From positions 124,001 to 188,000 of the forward strand of contig PGXM01000003.1 of assembly GCA_002839155.1 (NCBI GenBank): DNA of 64,000 nucleotides, read 5' to 3'. Positions 16,887 through 30,389 of the stretch are shown here, piece after piece. Position 1 is the stretch's first letter. Each line of letters starts with the position of its first letter. The position numbers and the translations under genes were made by a program. The notes below the pieces were generated by a model. The model was not told the origin of the DNA and did not search any database. It saw nothing but the letters and a program-made list of their open reading frames with translations. The DNA is from Tenericutes bacterium HGW-Tenericutes-1. GTDB lineage: Bacteria; Bacillota_I; Bacilli_A; Izemoplasmatales; Hujiaoplasmataceae.

Positions 16887-18565
16887 ATCAACTAGGTTTT
16901 TTCCATCATGCGAATTCAGAGTGGAGTTATATCGATAATGATTTGATAACCCTTCGTTTTCGGTCGGTTAAAGATGATATATTATTGATAAACGTGGTTG
17001 AATATAACCGGTTTACCGATTATCAAAAACGGATAAAACATGATATGAAAAAGTATTTATCTGATACTTTTTTTGATTATTTCACGGTTACGTTTAAACC
17101 CTTTAATGAGGGTTGCATCTATTATTTCGAACTCAACGATGGTATAAACAAAGGTTATTATGGTGAATATGGATATTCATCTACGGAGTTTGTCCGAATG
17201 GGAGCGTATGAAATCCCAAGAATTCAAAAAACGGATGTCTATCAAGCTCCATCGTGGGTTCATGATGCCATATTTTATCAGATTTATCCCGATCGATTTT
17301 GCAAAGCAAATTTAAGCGATGATACGTTTGAACCTTGGGGAAATAAACCGACGTTTTGGAATGTTTTTGGTGGCGATTTTCAAGGGATCATCAAGCAAAT
17401 TCCTTATTTAGTTGAATTAGGAATCAATGCGATATATATGACTCCTATAAGTTTGTCGCATTCTTCTCACCGCTATGATACCATCGACTATATGCAAGTC
17501 GATCCTCGTTTAGGAACTGAAGATGATTTTAAACAATTGGTGCAAACCTTACATCATAATGGCATTAAAATCGTTTTAGACGCGGTTTTTAATCACTCTA
17601 GCAGTGATTTCTATGCATTTCAAGATGTGCTTCAAAATCAAGAAAATAGTGTCTATAAAGAGTGGTTTTTAATAGAAAAGTTTCCAGTTAAAGTTCAAAG
17701 AGATAAAACGTATCAAACATTTGGTTATGAACCGCATATGCCAAAGTTAAATTCTCATCATCCTGACGTTAGATCTTATTTAATTAACGTTGGTAAACAC
17801 TATATTGAAACCTTTGATATCGATGGTTGGAGGCTAGATGTGGCGGACGAAGTTGATTCAGAATTTTGGCGATTTTTTAGAAGTGAAATTAAAAAATTAA
17901 AACCTTCTGCTTTAATCATTGGCGAAGTTTGGCATAACAGCGATTATTACTTACGCGGTGATCAATTTGATTCTGTTCAAAATTATCAATTTTTCGAAGT
18001 GTGCAATAACTATTTTTTACGTAAAAATACGGATTTAGTCACATTTCATCATCAATTGGTCCATTTATTGATGATGTATCCTGATCCAGTTCAAAGAGCG
18101 CTCCTTAATCAACTTGGATCACACGATGTTCCAAGAATGCTAAGTGTTGCGAATGGGGATATTGAAGCTGTTAAACAAGCTGTCTTATTTCAAATGACCT
18201 ATATCGGCATGCCTTGTATTTATTATGGCGATGAAATTGGCATGGAAGGGTTAAGTGATCCGGATAACCGTCGTTGTTTTAATTGGAATCGAGAAAGTTG
18301 GAATCAAGACCTCTTCAATTTTTATAAATCAGTTATTAATTTAAGAAACAACAATATAGCATTGAAATATGGATCATTTTCGATAATTGAACATTCAAAA
18401 ATTCTAATTTATGAACGAATATATCAAAATCATGGTGTATTGATTTGCATTAATTCTTCAACCTCAGACGAATTAATTGATATTCCGTTTGACTATAGAA
18501 CTAATGAAATCAAATCACCCGTCGCCATTCAATCGAAGTCTTTTCAATTGTTTTACAAAAATTAA
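16883..18565 (+). CDS. Neopullulanase-type GH13 enzyme, cytoplasmic (second copy)
   Basis: Likely degrades imported maltodextrins. The 560-aa protein has a CBM34-like N-terminal domain (about 1-115) and a catalytic domain from about residue 130 with GGDFQGIIKQIPYL, DAVFNHS, GWRLDVADEV (nucleophile D319), IIGEVW (E348) and GSHDV (D415). No signal peptide is present. It shares architecture and many motifs with the 606-aa enzyme at 536-2356 but they differ clearly in sequence, so they probably have different substrate preference rather than being a fresh duplication. It is translationally coupled to lgt through a 4-nt overlap. Confidence 0.9.
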   Translation: MNQLGFFHHANSEWSYIDNDLITLRFRSVKDDILLINVVEYNRFTDYQKRIKHDMKKYLSDTFFDYFTVTFKPFNEGCIYYFELNDGINKGYYGEYGYSSTEFVRMGAYEIPRIQKTDVYQAPSWVHDAIFYQIYPDRFCKANLSDDTFEPWGNKPTFWNVFGGDFQGIIKQIPYLVELGINAIYMTPISLSHSSHRYDTIDYMQVDPRLGTEDDFKQLVQTLHHNGIKIVLDAVFNHSSSDFYAFQDVLQNQENSVYKEWFLIEKFPVKVQRDKTYQTFGYEPHMPKLNSHHPDVRSYLINVGKHYIETFDIDGWRLDVADEVDSEFWRFFRSEIKKLKPSALIIGEVWHNSDYYLRGDQFDSVQNYQFFEVCNNYFLRKNTDLVTFHHQLVHLLMMYPDPVQRALLNQLGSHDVPRMLSVANGDIEAVKQAVLFQMTYIGMPCIYYGDEIGMEGLSDPDNRRCFNWNRESWNQDLFNFYKSVINLRNNNIALKYGSFSIIEHSKILIYERIYQNHGVLICINSSTSDELIDIPFDYRTNEIKSPVAIQSKSFQLFYKN

Positions 18566-18616
18566 AAGCGATGATATAAGTCATAATAAAAAATAGAAAA
18601 GTTGGGAGAAATAACG

Positions 18617-19366
18617 ATGTACTCACTCATTACAGGAGCATCTAGCGGAATTGGTAGAGCAATGGCATTAGAATTAGCCAAAAGGGGAAGCGACCTTATT
18701 TTGGTTGCGAGACGAGAAACCGAACTTAAAGAATTGAAAGATATCATCACAACGCAATATAAAGTAGCGGTTGTAATTAAAGTTTTAGATATTTCTATAG
18801 TAGATAATTGTAAACAATTGCATTTAGAGGTACAACCATTGAATCCTTTCATTGTGATAAATAACGCCGGATTTGGTAGAGTCGGTTTATTTTCTGAAAT
18901 TGATCTTGATACAGAACTATTAATGATTGATACCAATATCGTCGCCGTGCAAGTGTTAACCAAACTTTTCGTTAAATCAATGTCCGACGGCATTATATTA
19001 AATGTATCGAGTGTTGCGGGTATGTTACCAACACCTTTAATGGCAACGTATGCAGCGACTAAGTCTTACGTTTTAAATTTTAGTCGAGCGATTAATCACG
19101 AATTAAAATCATCGAAATCAAAATTAAGGGTATTATCTTTAAATCCAGGACCTGTGATTACAGAGTTTGGAAAAGTCGCTCAAACCAAGCAAAAAATGCA
19201 AGGAATGAGTGCAGAAAGATGTGCTAAAATCGCTGTAAAAGGATTATTAAAAAGAAAAAGCGTGATTGTCCCAGGCTTTTCCATGAAGATGATGAGACTC
19301 CTTGTAAAATTCATTCCAATGGGAATCGTTATGCCGCTTGCTTATAAAATTCAAAATAAAAAATAA
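18617..19366 (+). CDS. Short-chain dehydrogenase/reductase
   Basis: Classical SDR of 249 aa: cofactor motif TGASSGIG near the N-terminus, NNAGFG, a catalytic SSVAG Ser, and YAATK as the Tyr-Lys pair. The C-terminal part resembles the DltE/YqjQ-like SDR group of uncertain substrate. The track start at 18602 is a TTG inside the ribosome-binding site (TTGGGAGAA); the ATG at 18617 is the likely start. It follows the GH13 gene after about 50 nt and ends at a terminator. Nothing ties it to alpha-glucan breakdown beyond position. Confidence 0.88.
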   Translation: MYSLITGASSGIGRAMALELAKRGSDLILVARRETELKELKDIITTQYKVAVVIKVLDISIVDNCKQLHLEVQPLNPFIVINNAGFGRVGLFSEIDLDTELLMIDTNIVAVQVLTKLFVKSMSDGIILNVSSVAGMLPTPLMATYAATKSYVLNFSRAINHELKSSKSKLRVLSLNPGPVITEFGKVAQTKQKMQGMSAERCAKIAVKGLLKRKSVIVPGFSMKMMRLLVKFIPMGIVMPLAYKIQNKK

Positions 19367-19373
19367 TGAAATT

Positions 19374-19396
19374 AGCGCTCATAAGAGCGTTTTTTT
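19374..19396 (+). terminator. Terminator after the SDR gene
   Basis: Stem AGCGCTC / GAGCGTT (with one wobble) and ATAA loop, followed by seven T. It closes the alpha-glucan island just before mfd. Confidence 0.85.
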
Positions 19397-19440
19397 CTTC
19401 ATTAATTCTGATTGTCATCATAGTATTATCCTTAAAAATA

Positions 19441-19449
19441 TGATATACT
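19441..19449 (+). promoter_or_regulatory. Extended -10 promoter of mfd
   Basis: TGATATACT, preceded by AAAATA, about 72 nt before the mfd start. Confidence 0.55.
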
Positions 19450-19477
19450 ATCGAATGAAATTTAATAGTGATACCTA

Positions 19478-19498
19478 GGCGAGTTGGATAAACTCGCC
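19478..19498 (+). other. Leader hairpin upstream of mfd
   Basis: Perfect 8-bp stem GGCGAGTT / AACTCGCC with loop GGATA in the 5' leader, 10 nt before the GAGGTGG ribosome-binding site. No U run follows, so it is not a terminator. It may be a 5' stabiliser or affect translation; function unknown. Confidence 0.45.
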
Positions 19499-19520
19499 AA
19501 AACGACGTGAGGTGGATGCT

Positions 19521-22500
19521 GTGAAACAAATTATTAAACATGTCAATCAAAACTCCGTATTTAAACAGTATATCGATGGAATTATTCAAGATAAATCCCA
19601 GTTAATCAATGAGTTAACGGATGAAGCAATGGTGCTATTGATTATTGATGCGTTTTATTCTTCAAATAAAACGATTTTTGTGGCTACACCGAACTTATAT
19701 AAAGCACAGCTTTTATACGATCGATTAAATTCTGCTATTTCTGCCGATTTTATTGCTTTTTTTCCTCAAGATGAATTTATTACAAGTGAAATGTTGGTCA
19801 GTTCCAATGAATTTAAGATGGAACGAATCAATACCATTAGAGATTTGTTATCAAATAAACGTAAAATTGTCATTACTCATACGACAGGTATCATCAAGCC
19901 TCAACTTCCAAAAAAGGCATGGATTAATGCAATTTTAAATTTAAAAACTAATTTTGAATATGGCATGAAAGAACTGTCAAAGATTTTTGTTTCATACGGT
20001 TATAAAAGAGAGTATACGGTTGAAAAACCGGGCGATTTTAGCGTTAGAGGCGGTATCCTTGATATTTTCCCTCTCAACCATACAAAACCTTATAGGCTCG
20101 ATTTTTTTGGCGATACCATTGAAAAAATAAAAGTGTTTGATATTGAAACGCAACGTTCAACCGAACAAATCAATGAATTACAAATTATGCCAATGTATGA
20201 ATTTTTCTATGGTGATAGTGAACTTGAGAAAATAAATGATTATATTAATGAAAAAAAGAAAGAGATTCAGTTTTCTGAGATTGCACTTGAAAAGATTCAT
20301 AAAGATCAGGAATCATTGTACAAACATGAGGAATTAGACCGATTGACGAGATATATTCCATTAATGTACTCTGATAGAACAACCATTCTTGATTTTGTCG
20401 AAGATAAACTCGTATTTTTCTATGACTATCATCGAGTGTTAGAACAATATGAAATCATAACATCGGAAATAGCTGATTGGTATATGTCTACAGATGACTA
20501 TACATTAATGGGATTTGAACTCATGTATTCTATTCAAAGCATCATGACTAAAAATCGAGTTTGCATGGATTACTTAGACCATTTCTATCGAGATAGTTTT
20601 GATATGAAACTTAAGATTTTTGGAAAAGAGCCATTCAAATATGATGGCGATTTTACTACGTTATATAGCAATTTAAAAAAACATCAAGGAAAAACAACAG
20701 TTTTACTCGCATTTAGTTCGATTAAAATGCGAGATAATATGAGAGATTTATTAGAACAAGAAAAGATACCTTATTCAATTTTATCTGAAGAAGATGATTT
20801 GTTTGAAAATCGATTGAATCTTATTTATGGAGATCATTTCGTTGATTTAGATTTAGAAACAGGTCACATTAAGGTATTAACAGAAAAATCGATTGTTAAA
20901 AAAGGACAAGTTCATAATAAGGGTCGATATGTTTCGGTATATCAAAACACAAAACGGGTTTTTTCAGTGAATGACTTAAAGCCCGGTGATTATATTGTTC
21001 ATAACGATTATGGCATTGGTCAGTTCCTTGAAATAAAAACGATGGAACTTGGTTCAACAAAAAACGATTATATTCACATAGAATATCGTGATGGAGATAA
21101 ATTATATATTCCCGTTGATGCAGTCTCTCAAATTCAAAAATACGCGGGTAGTGAAGGGTTCTCCCCAAGGCTTAATAAACTTGGAGGAACTGAATGGGCA
21201 AAAACTAAACAAAGAGTCAGAGCGAAAGTTAAAGATATTGCAGAAAAACTAATTACATTATACGCCGAGAGAGAACATAGTGAGGGATTTGCCTTCATTG
21301 AAAATAATTCAATGCAAGATGAATTCGATAACGATTTTGAATATGATGAAACACCAGATCAAATCAAAGCAATTGAAGATGTTAAAAAAGACATGGAAAG
21401 TCATAGACCCATGGATAGACTTCTTTGTGGGGATGTTGGTTTTGGTAAAACTGAGGTAGCATTAAGGGCGGCTTTTAAAGCGGTTTTATGTAATAAACAA
21501 GTCGCTTATCTTGCGCCAACGACAGTCCTTTCTAGACAACATTACTTAACGTTTAGCAACCGAATGGAAAAGTTCGGCATTAACGTGCGTTTGTTAAACA
21601 GGTTCGTAAGTCGTAAGCAGCAAACACAAACGATTAAGGACATAAAAGCGGGGAACGTTGATGTTCTTATAGGGACACATAGAATTTTAAGTAAGGATAT
21701 AGAGTTCAAAGACTTAGGGCTACTTGTTATTGACGAAGAACAAAGATTTGGTGTAGAACATAAAGAAAGAATTAAGGAAATGAAGATTAATGTAGATGTT
21801 TTATCATTATCCGCAACCCCCATTCCAAGAACACTTCAAATGGCTATTATGGGTGTGAAAAGCATGTCGATTTTAGAAACAGCACCGGAAAATAGATACC
21901 CGATTCAAACCTACGTTTTAGAGAGAAATGACACGATTATTAAAGATGCTATAGAACGGGAACTCGCCAGAAATGGGCAAATATTTTATATTTATAATCG
22001 GGTTGACGATATCGATTTAATCGAAGCAAAAATCCAAAAATTAGTTCCAGATGCTCGTATAGATATCGCTCATGGACAGATGAATAAATTAGCACTTGAA
22101 GCTGTTGTATCAGACTTTATTGATAAAAAAATTGACGTATTAATATCAACTACGATTATTGAAACTGGGATTGATATACCCAACGCAAATACCCTTATTA
22201 TTCATGACGCAGATCGTCTAGGTCTCTCTCAACTCTATCAAATTAGAGGTCGTGTTGGACGTTCAAATCGAATTGCTTATGCGTATTTAATGTATACAAA
22301 AAATAAAGTTTTAACTGAAGATGCGGAAAAAAGATTGCGAGTAATTAAGGAGTTTACGGAACTTGGGAGCGGTTTTAAAATTGCAGTTCGAGATCTTTCA
22401 ATTCGTGGAGCTGGCGATGTTTTAGGTAGTGAACAGTCAGGATTTATCGACTCTGTTGGTGTCGATTTGTATATGAGAATCCTTCAAGAAGAAATCAAGA

Positions 22501-22985
22501 GACAGCAAGGAATTGAACCTGAAATTGAACCGATTTCAAAAGTTAGAGCGCGTGTATCTAAATACATTGACGAACAATATATTAATGACGATTTTGTTAA
22601 ATTAGAGATGCACACGAAGATTACAAGCGTAAAAAGCGTTAACGAACTTCGCGCTTTACTTGATGAATTTATTGATAGGTTTGGTAGATATGATACTGAT
22701 CTTGAAATTTACATGTATGAAAAACTGTTTGAATACTTTTCGGCCAAGTTAGACATTGAAAAAATTAACGAGTCAAAGACAAATATTTCATTGATCATAT
22801 CGGAAGATGGCACTAAACGTTTAGCGGGAGATAAACTATTTTCAACCGGAATGAAAATATCTAAATTTTTACGCTTTACATACAAAGAAAATAAAATACA
22901 TATTATCTTAGATACCATTCAACTTGATAAACATTGGTTATATACAATGTGTGAGTTTTTAGAATTAATTCAACCGACAAAATAA
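19521..22985 (+). CDS. mfd: Transcription-repair coupling factor
   Basis: Mfd removes RNA polymerase stalled at DNA lesions and recruits UvrA. Domain order in 1154 aa: UvrB-homology region with FSVRGGILDIFP, the RNA-polymerase-interacting domain around KPGDYIVHNDYGIGQF, the RecG-like translocase with Walker A GDVGFGKTEVA and Walker B VIDEEQRFG, motif SATPIPRTLQ, the QIRGRVGRS box, and the C-terminal TRCF domain. The chosen start is GTG 19521, 5 nt behind GAGGTGG; the track's GTG at 19512 is part of that ribosome-binding site. Normally beside pth, here separated from it by the alpha-glucan island. Confidence 0.97.
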   Translation: MKQIIKHVNQNSVFKQYIDGIIQDKSQLINELTDEAMVLLIIDAFYSSNKTIFVATPNLYKAQLLYDRLNSAISADFIAFFPQDEFITSEMLVSSNEFKMERINTIRDLLSNKRKIVITHTTGIIKPQLPKKAWINAILNLKTNFEYGMKELSKIFVSYGYKREYTVEKPGDFSVRGGILDIFPLNHTKPYRLDFFGDTIEKIKVFDIETQRSTEQINELQIMPMYEFFYGDSELEKINDYINEKKKEIQFSEIALEKIHKDQESLYKHEELDRLTRYIPLMYSDRTTILDFVEDKLVFFYDYHRVLEQYEIITSEIADWYMSTDDYTLMGFELMYSIQSIMTKNRVCMDYLDHFYRDSFDMKLKIFGKEPFKYDGDFTTLYSNLKKHQGKTTVLLAFSSIKMRDNMRDLLEQEKIPYSILSEEDDLFENRLNLIYGDHFVDLDLETGHIKVLTEKSIVKKGQVHNKGRYVSVYQNTKRVFSVNDLKPGDYIVHNDYGIGQFLEIKTMELGSTKNDYIHIEYRDGDKLYIPVDAVSQIQKYAGSEGFSPRLNKLGGTEWAKTKQRVRAKVKDIAEKLITLYAEREHSEGFAFIENNSMQDEFDNDFEYDETPDQIKAIEDVKKDMESHRPMDRLLCGDVGFGKTEVALRAAFKAVLCNKQVAYLAPTTVLSRQHYLTFSNRMEKFGINVRLLNRFVSRKQQTQTIKDIKAGNVDVLIGTHRILSKDIEFKDLGLLVIDEEQRFGVEHKERIKEMKINVDVLSLSATPIPRTLQMAIMGVKSMSILETAPENRYPIQTYVLERNDTIIKDAIERELARNGQIFYIYNRVDDIDLIEAKIQKLVPDARIDIAHGQMNKLALEAVVSDFIDKKIDVLISTTIIETGIDIPNANTLIIHDADRLGLSQLYQIRGRVGRSNRIAYAYLMYTKNKVLTEDAEKRLRVIKEFTELGSGFKIAVRDLSIRGAGDVLGSEQSGFIDSVGVDLYMRILQEEIKRQQGIEPEIEPISKVRARVSKYIDEQYINDDFVKLEMHTKITSVKSVNELRALLDEFIDRFGRYDTDLEIYMYEKLFEYFSAKLDIEKINESKTNISLIISEDGTKRLAGDKLFSTGMKISKFLRFTYKENKIHIILDTIQLDKHWLYTMCEFLELIQPTK

Positions 22986-22991
22986 TAAAAT

Positions 22992-23026
22992 AGAGGATGC
23001 ATTTTCCAAAGTGCAATCCTCTTTTT
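22992..23026 (+). terminator. Terminator after mfd
   Basis: Stem AGAGGATGCA / TGCAATCCTCT with one bulged A, followed by TTTTT. Confidence 0.85.
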
Positions 23027-23087
23027 ATTTGGTATTTTTGCATTAATAATACACCTTCATTTTATCAAATCAAAAGGAAATAAAAAC

Positions 23088-23116
23088 TTGAAAATTATAT
23101 ATAAATATTATATAAT
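23088..23116 (+). promoter_or_regulatory. Strong promoter of rlbA-recF-gyrB-gyrA
   Basis: -35 TTGAAA, 17-nt spacer, -10 TATAAT in a very AT-rich segment. It is the best full -35/-10 promoter seen in the window. No DnaA-box cluster was found in the 170-nt gap, so it does not look like oriC. Confidence 0.8.
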
Positions 23117-23155
23117 ATTATATATAAGTTATTAACGTTATTTTGAGGTGAAATC

Positions 23156-23368
23156 ATGAAGAAAATTAAAATTAGCACTCCCTATATTACACTTGGACAA
23201 TTCTTGAAATTCGCTGATTTAATTTCAAGTGGTGGCGAAACAAAATTTTATTTGACTGAAAATGACGTTCATGTAAATCAAGAATTAGAAGTAAGACGCG
23301 GCCGCAAATTGTATCCTGGAGATCAAGTAACAGTTGACGGCAAAGAATCTTATATGATTGTTCGCTGA
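23156..23368 (+). CDS. rlbA: S4-domain RNA-binding protein YaaA/RlbA
   Basis: Small (70 aa) S4-fold protein of the YaaA/RlbA group that lies upstream of recF in Firmicutes and is linked to ribosome assembly. The fold is visible as ITLGQFLKFADLISSGGETKFYL, then VHVNQELEVRRGRKLYPGD. It starts behind GAGGTG, stops with TGA, and recF begins 6 nt later. In most Bacilli dnaA-dnaN precede this gene; here it is mfd. Confidence 0.93.
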   Translation: MKKIKISTPYITLGQFLKFADLISSGGETKFYLTENDVHVNQELEVRRGRKLYPGDQVTVDGKESYMIVR

Positions 23369-23373
23369 TAACA

Positions 23374-26383
<3,010 letters not shown>

Positions 26384-26394
26384 GGGGGCTTATC

Positions 26395-29055
26395 ATGGAT
26401 GATCAAAACAAACCGGTTATAAATCCAGATTTTGTCAGTAAAGTTATTGAGGTCAACATTTCGAATGAAATGAAAACTTCTTTCTTAAGTTACGCAATGA
26501 GCGTTATTGTTGCTCGTGCACTTCCTGATGTTAGAGACGGTTTAAAACCCGTTCATAGACGTATATTATTTGGTATGGATGAATTAGGAGTCTACCCTGA
26601 TAAATCGTATAAAAAGTCAGCGAGAATCGTCGGTGACGTTATGGGTAAATACCATCCTCATGGCGACTCAGCGATTTATGATTCGATGGTACGTATGGCT
26701 CAAGATTTCAGTTATCGATATCCACTTGTCAATGGCCATGGGAACTTTGGTTCCATTGATGGTGACGGCGCAGCAGCAATGCGATACACCGAAGCAAAAA
26801 TGGAAAAAATCACCGTTGAGATGTTAAAAGATCTCAGAAAAAATACCGTCGATTTTGTCGATAACTATGATGGTTCAGAAAAAGAACCAAAAGTACTACC
26901 GTCAAAATTTCCAAATATTTTAGTCAACGGCGCAACGGGTATCGCTGTTGGTATGGCGACCAATATTCCGCCCCATAGTTTAACTGAAGTAATTGATGGT
27001 TATATCGCTTTTGTTAAAAATCCAGATATTACTACTGAAGAATTAATGGAACACATTAAAGGACCAGATTTTCCTACAGGTGGTATTATTTTAGGGTTAT
27101 CAGGTATTAGAGAAGCCTACGCAACGGGTAGAGGAATCATACGCGTTAAAGCTAAAACCGAAGTCAAAGAAATGGCTAACGGGAAAAAGATGATTATCAT
27201 CAAAGAAATACCTTATCAAGTTAATAAAACGACATTGATTGAACGTATCGCAGAATTAGCTAAAGATAAAAAAATTGAAGGGATTACCGATTTAAGAGAT
27301 GAATCGAACCGCAATGGTATGCGTGTTGTGATGGAACTCAGAAAAGACGTTAATCCAGAAGTTTTACTGAATAACTTGTATAAAAATTCACAACTACAAA
27401 TTACTTTTAGTATCAATATGCTTGCGCTTGTGAATGATAAACCTGAAACACTCCCATTAAAATCGGTTTTAAATCATTATTTCAATCATCAAGTAGAAGT
27501 TTTGATTCGTAAAACGAATTTCGATTTAGATAAAGCAATGCAAAGAGAACACTTATTAAAAGGATTCATCATTGCACTTGATAACATTGATGAAGTTGTA
27601 AAAACAATTCGTGAATCTTACGATAATACAGAAGCTAAATTAATGGAACGGTTTGCTTTATCTGAAATTCAAGCAAAAGCGATTTTAGCAATGCAACTTC
27701 GAAAATTATCAGGATTAGAACAAAACAAAATTCATGAAGAATTAAAAGAAATCGAGAAAGCTATTTCCTTCTTCAATTCCATATTATCAAGCAAAGAATT
27801 GCAACACCAAATTTTAATCGATGAAGCACTCGATATCAAAAACCGTTTTGGTGATGGTAGACGGACTGAAATTGATCCATTTGGCGATTATGACATTGAA
27901 GATGAAGATTTAATTCCGGTTGAAGAAGTTATCATCGCTGTCACAACGAATGGCTACGTTAAACGTATGAATATCGATGTCTATAAGTCACAAAATCGTG
28001 GTGGACGTGGTAAGACGGGTATGAAAATGAATGAAGATGATGTCATTGATTCAATCATCTCGACTTCAACCCATGATTATCTATTATTCTTTACTACTTT
28101 AGGTAGAGTATACAAGATGAAAGGATATAAAATTCCAAATCTTGGCAGAAACTCCAAAGGACTTCCAATCGTTAACCTTCTTAATTTATTAGAAGGCGAA
28201 GAGTTAGCTTCAATCATGAGTGTTAAAGATTTTAATGAAGGATATTTGTTCTTTACGACCTTGCAAGGTGTTGTAAAAAGAACGAGAGTTTCCGAATTTC
28301 AAAACATCAGGACAAACGGTATTCGCGCGGTTTCCTTGCGTGATGGAGACATGCTTCATAGCGTCAGATTAACTGATGGAAATAGAGATATTTTAATCGG
28401 TGCATCCAACGGAAAAGCGATTCGATTTAACGAAAATGATGTTCGTGATATGGGAAGAAACGCTGCCGGTGTCAAAGGTATTGACCTCACAGAAGGTGAA
28501 ATTGTTATCGGAGTGACTGCTGTTGCGGATGAACAAAATGAAATATTAGCAATTACGGAAAAAGGTTATGGCAAACGGACTGTCGTTGATGAGTACCGTC
28601 TCCAAGGCCGTGGTGGTAAAGGTGTTAAAACCATTAATATTACGGAAAAGAACGGAAACCTTAAGAAACTAGTCAGTGTTACAAGTGAAGAAGATTTACT
28701 CGTTGTCACTGATAAAGGAATGATTATTAGAGTTCCGATTGACCAAATCGCCCAAACAAAACGTTCAACTCAAGGAGTTAAGATTATCAATTTGTTAGAA
28801 TCGCATTTAGTTGCGACCATCGCAATTGTTCCTAAAACCGAAGAGGATGAAGGTGTTTTCGACGAAAATGACAATTCTGAAATTGAAATTTCCGATACAT
28901 CTGTGAAGTCTTCTGTTACAATTGAAGATAATGAAGAATTTAACAAACAATACAAATCATTCCTCAACCAAGATTTTGATCAACTAGATGAAGATTCTGA
29001 AGAAGAAGATGAAGATTCAAGTGACGTCGATGATTTACTGAGCGACAGTTATTAA
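26395..29055 (+). CDS. gyrA: DNA gyrase subunit A
   Basis: DNA-cleaving subunit of gyrase. 886 aa. The catalytic Tyr is in [10 protein letters not shown]. The quinolone-determining segment reads [17 protein letters not shown], keeping Ser and Asp at the positions of E. coli S83 and D87, i.e. the sensitive form. The GyrA box is present as QNRGGRG, supporting gyrase rather than topoisomerase IV. The last 50 residues are strongly acidic ([12 protein letters not shown]), like the regulatory tails of some gyrases. The gene follows gyrB after 11 nt. Confidence 0.98.
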   Translation: MDDQNKPVINPDFVSKVIEVNISNEMKTSFLSYAMSVIVARALPDVRDGLKPVHRRILFGMDELGVYPDKSYKKSARIVGDVMGKYHPHGDSAIYDSMVRMAQDFSYRYPLVNGHGNFGSIDGDGAAAMRYTEAKMEKITVEMLKDLRKNTVDFVDNYDGSEKEPKVLPSKFPNILVNGATGIAVGMATNIPPHSLTEVIDGYIAFVKNPDITTEELMEHIKGPDFPTGGIILGLSGIREAYATGRGIIRVKAKTEVKEMANGKKMIIIKEIPYQVNKTTLIERIAELAKDKKIEGITDLRDESNRNGMRVVMELRKDVNPEVLLNNLYKNSQLQITFSINMLALVNDKPETLPLKSVLNHYFNHQVEVLIRKTNFDLDKAMQREHLLKGFIIALDNIDEVVKTIRESYDNTEAKLMERFALSEIQAKAILAMQLRKLSGLEQNKIHEELKEIEKAISFFNSILSSKELQHQILIDEALDIKNRFGDGRRTEIDPFGDYDIEDEDLIPVEEVIIAVTTNGYVKRMNIDVYKSQNRGGRGKTGMKMNEDDVIDSIISTSTHDYLLFFTTLGRVYKMKGYKIPNLGRNSKGLPIVNLLNLLEGEELASIMSVKDFNEGYLFFTTLQGVVKRTRVSEFQNIRTNGIRAVSLRDGDMLHSVRLTDGNRDILIGASNGKAIRFNENDVRDMGRNAAGVKGIDLTEGEIVIGVTAVADEQNEILAITEKGYGKRTVVDEYRLQGRGGKGVKTINITEKNGNLKKLVSVTSEEDLLVVTDKGMIIRVPIDQIAQTKRSTQGVKIINLLESHLVATIAIVPKTEEDEGVFDENDNSEIEISDTSVKSSVTIEDNEEFNKQYKSFLNQDFDQLDEDSEEEDEDSSDVDDLLSDSY

Positions 29056-29071
29056 AAGGAGGTAATTCTAA

Positions 29072-30346
29072 ATGTTAGATATTAAATTGATTCGCGAAGA
29101 AACTGATAAGGTTTATGAATTACTCTCACGTCGTAATGGTGATTTTCATTACATTTACGACATCGTTGCCAAAGATAAGGAACGTCGTGAAGCCATCCAA
29201 CAAGTCGAAGCAATGAAGGCAAAGAAAAACGAAACTTCGCGTTTAATTGGCACTTATAAACGCGAAGGAAAAGACACTTCTGAAATTCAAGCTTCAATTC
29301 AATCGATTTCAGATGAAATCAAACGTCTAGATGATTTAGTTGTCAAACTCGATGAAGAAATCAAAAACTTATTGTTATGGACACCCAATATTCCAAATGA
29401 ATCGATTAAAGTTGGAAAAGATGATTCTGAAAATCGTGAAATCAAACGATATAAAGAACCAACCGTCTTTGATTTTCCAATTAAGTCCCATTACGAACTA
29501 GGTGAATCACTCGATATATTAGATTTTAATCGTGCTGGCAAGATTACGGGTAGCCGTTTTGTAGTATATAAAGGACTAGGTGCAAGATTAGAACGCTCAT
29601 TAATCATGTTCATGATGGATTTGCATTCTAATTACCATGGATACCGTGAAATCATCCCACCATATATTGTCAATGAAGCTTCAATGTATGCGACGGGACA
29701 ATTTCCGAAATTTAAAGAAGACGCTTTTAAACTCTATGATGATCGTAACTTCTATTTAAATCCAACTGCAGAAGTTCCAACGATTAATCTTCATCGAGAT
29801 GAAGTCTTAGATGTTGCTCAATTACCAATCAAATATGTCTCTTATACCACTGCGTTCCGTCAAGAAGCGGGATCTGCTGGTAGAGATACCAGAGGAATTT
29901 TACGTCAACACCAATTTAATAAAGTTGAATTGATTAAATTCTCTAAACCCGAAGAATCCTATGATGATTTAGAAGCCATGTTAAAGGATTCTGAATCCGT
30001 GCTTCAAGCATTAAACATTCCTTACCGTGTCGTTGAATTATGTACTGGTGATTTAGGTCAAAGTATGAGAAAAACCTATGATATTGAAGTTTGGTTACCT
30101 TCAGAAAACAAATACCGTGAAATTGGCTCAATTTCAAATGCTGAAGACTATCAAGCTAGAAGAGCAAATATCAAATTCCGACGCAGCGCTGATTCAAAAC
30201 TTGAATTAGTTCATACCTTAAATGGTTCAGGACTCGCAGTCGGCAGAACGGTTATTGCGGTCATGGAAAACTATCAACAAAAAGATGGAACAATCATCGT
30301 ACCTGATGTATTACGTCCCTACATGGGAACAACAATCATTAAATAA
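29072..30346 (+). CDS. serS: Seryl-tRNA synthetase
   Basis: Class II synthetase charging tRNA-Ser. 424 aa: N-terminal helical hairpin (about 25-105) for tRNA binding, then the catalytic core with motif 2 [21 protein letters not shown] and motif 3 [16 protein letters not shown]. It follows gyrA after 16 nt behind AAAAGGAGG and ends at a bidirectional terminator. serS also follows gyrA in several Gram-positive genomes. Confidence 0.98.
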   Translation: MLDIKLIREETDKVYELLSRRNGDFHYIYDIVAKDKERREAIQQVEAMKAKKNETSRLIGTYKREGKDTSEIQASIQSISDEIKRLDDLVVKLDEEIKNLLLWTPNIPNESIKVGKDDSENREIKRYKEPTVFDFPIKSHYELGESLDILDFNRAGKITGSRFVVYKGLGARLERSLIMFMMDLHSNYHGYREIIPPYIVNEASMYATGQFPKFKEDAFKLYDDRNFYLNPTAEVPTINLHRDEVLDVAQLPIKYVSYTTAFRQEAGSAGRDTRGILRQHQFNKVELIKFSKPEESYDDLEAMLKDSESVLQALNIPYRVVELCTGDLGQSMRKTYDIEVWLPSENKYREIGSISNAEDYQARRANIKFRRSADSKLELVHTLNGSGLAVGRTVIAVMENYQQKDGTIIVPDVLRPYMGTTIIK

Positions 30347-30350
30347 ATAA

Positions 30351-30376
30351 AAAACCCTCGTTTCGGCGAGGGTTTT
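30351..30376. terminator. Bidirectional terminator, serS / HIT gene
   Basis: Perfect 10-bp stem AAAACCCTCG / CGAGGGTTTT around TTTCGG, between convergent genes. Confidence 0.9.
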
Positions 30377-30389
30377 GTCTATTTATAGG

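Noticed and set aside
22986-23155. Replication origin before rlbA-recF
   Set aside because: AT-rich but without repeated TTATCCACA-like DnaA boxes; the AT richness is explained by a strong promoter.
23366-23368. Mycoplasma-type UGA-as-Trp code
   Set aside because: UGA ends several conserved genes at the expected place (rlbA, lgt, rnmV, dusB) and Trp is encoded by UGG, so the standard code applies.
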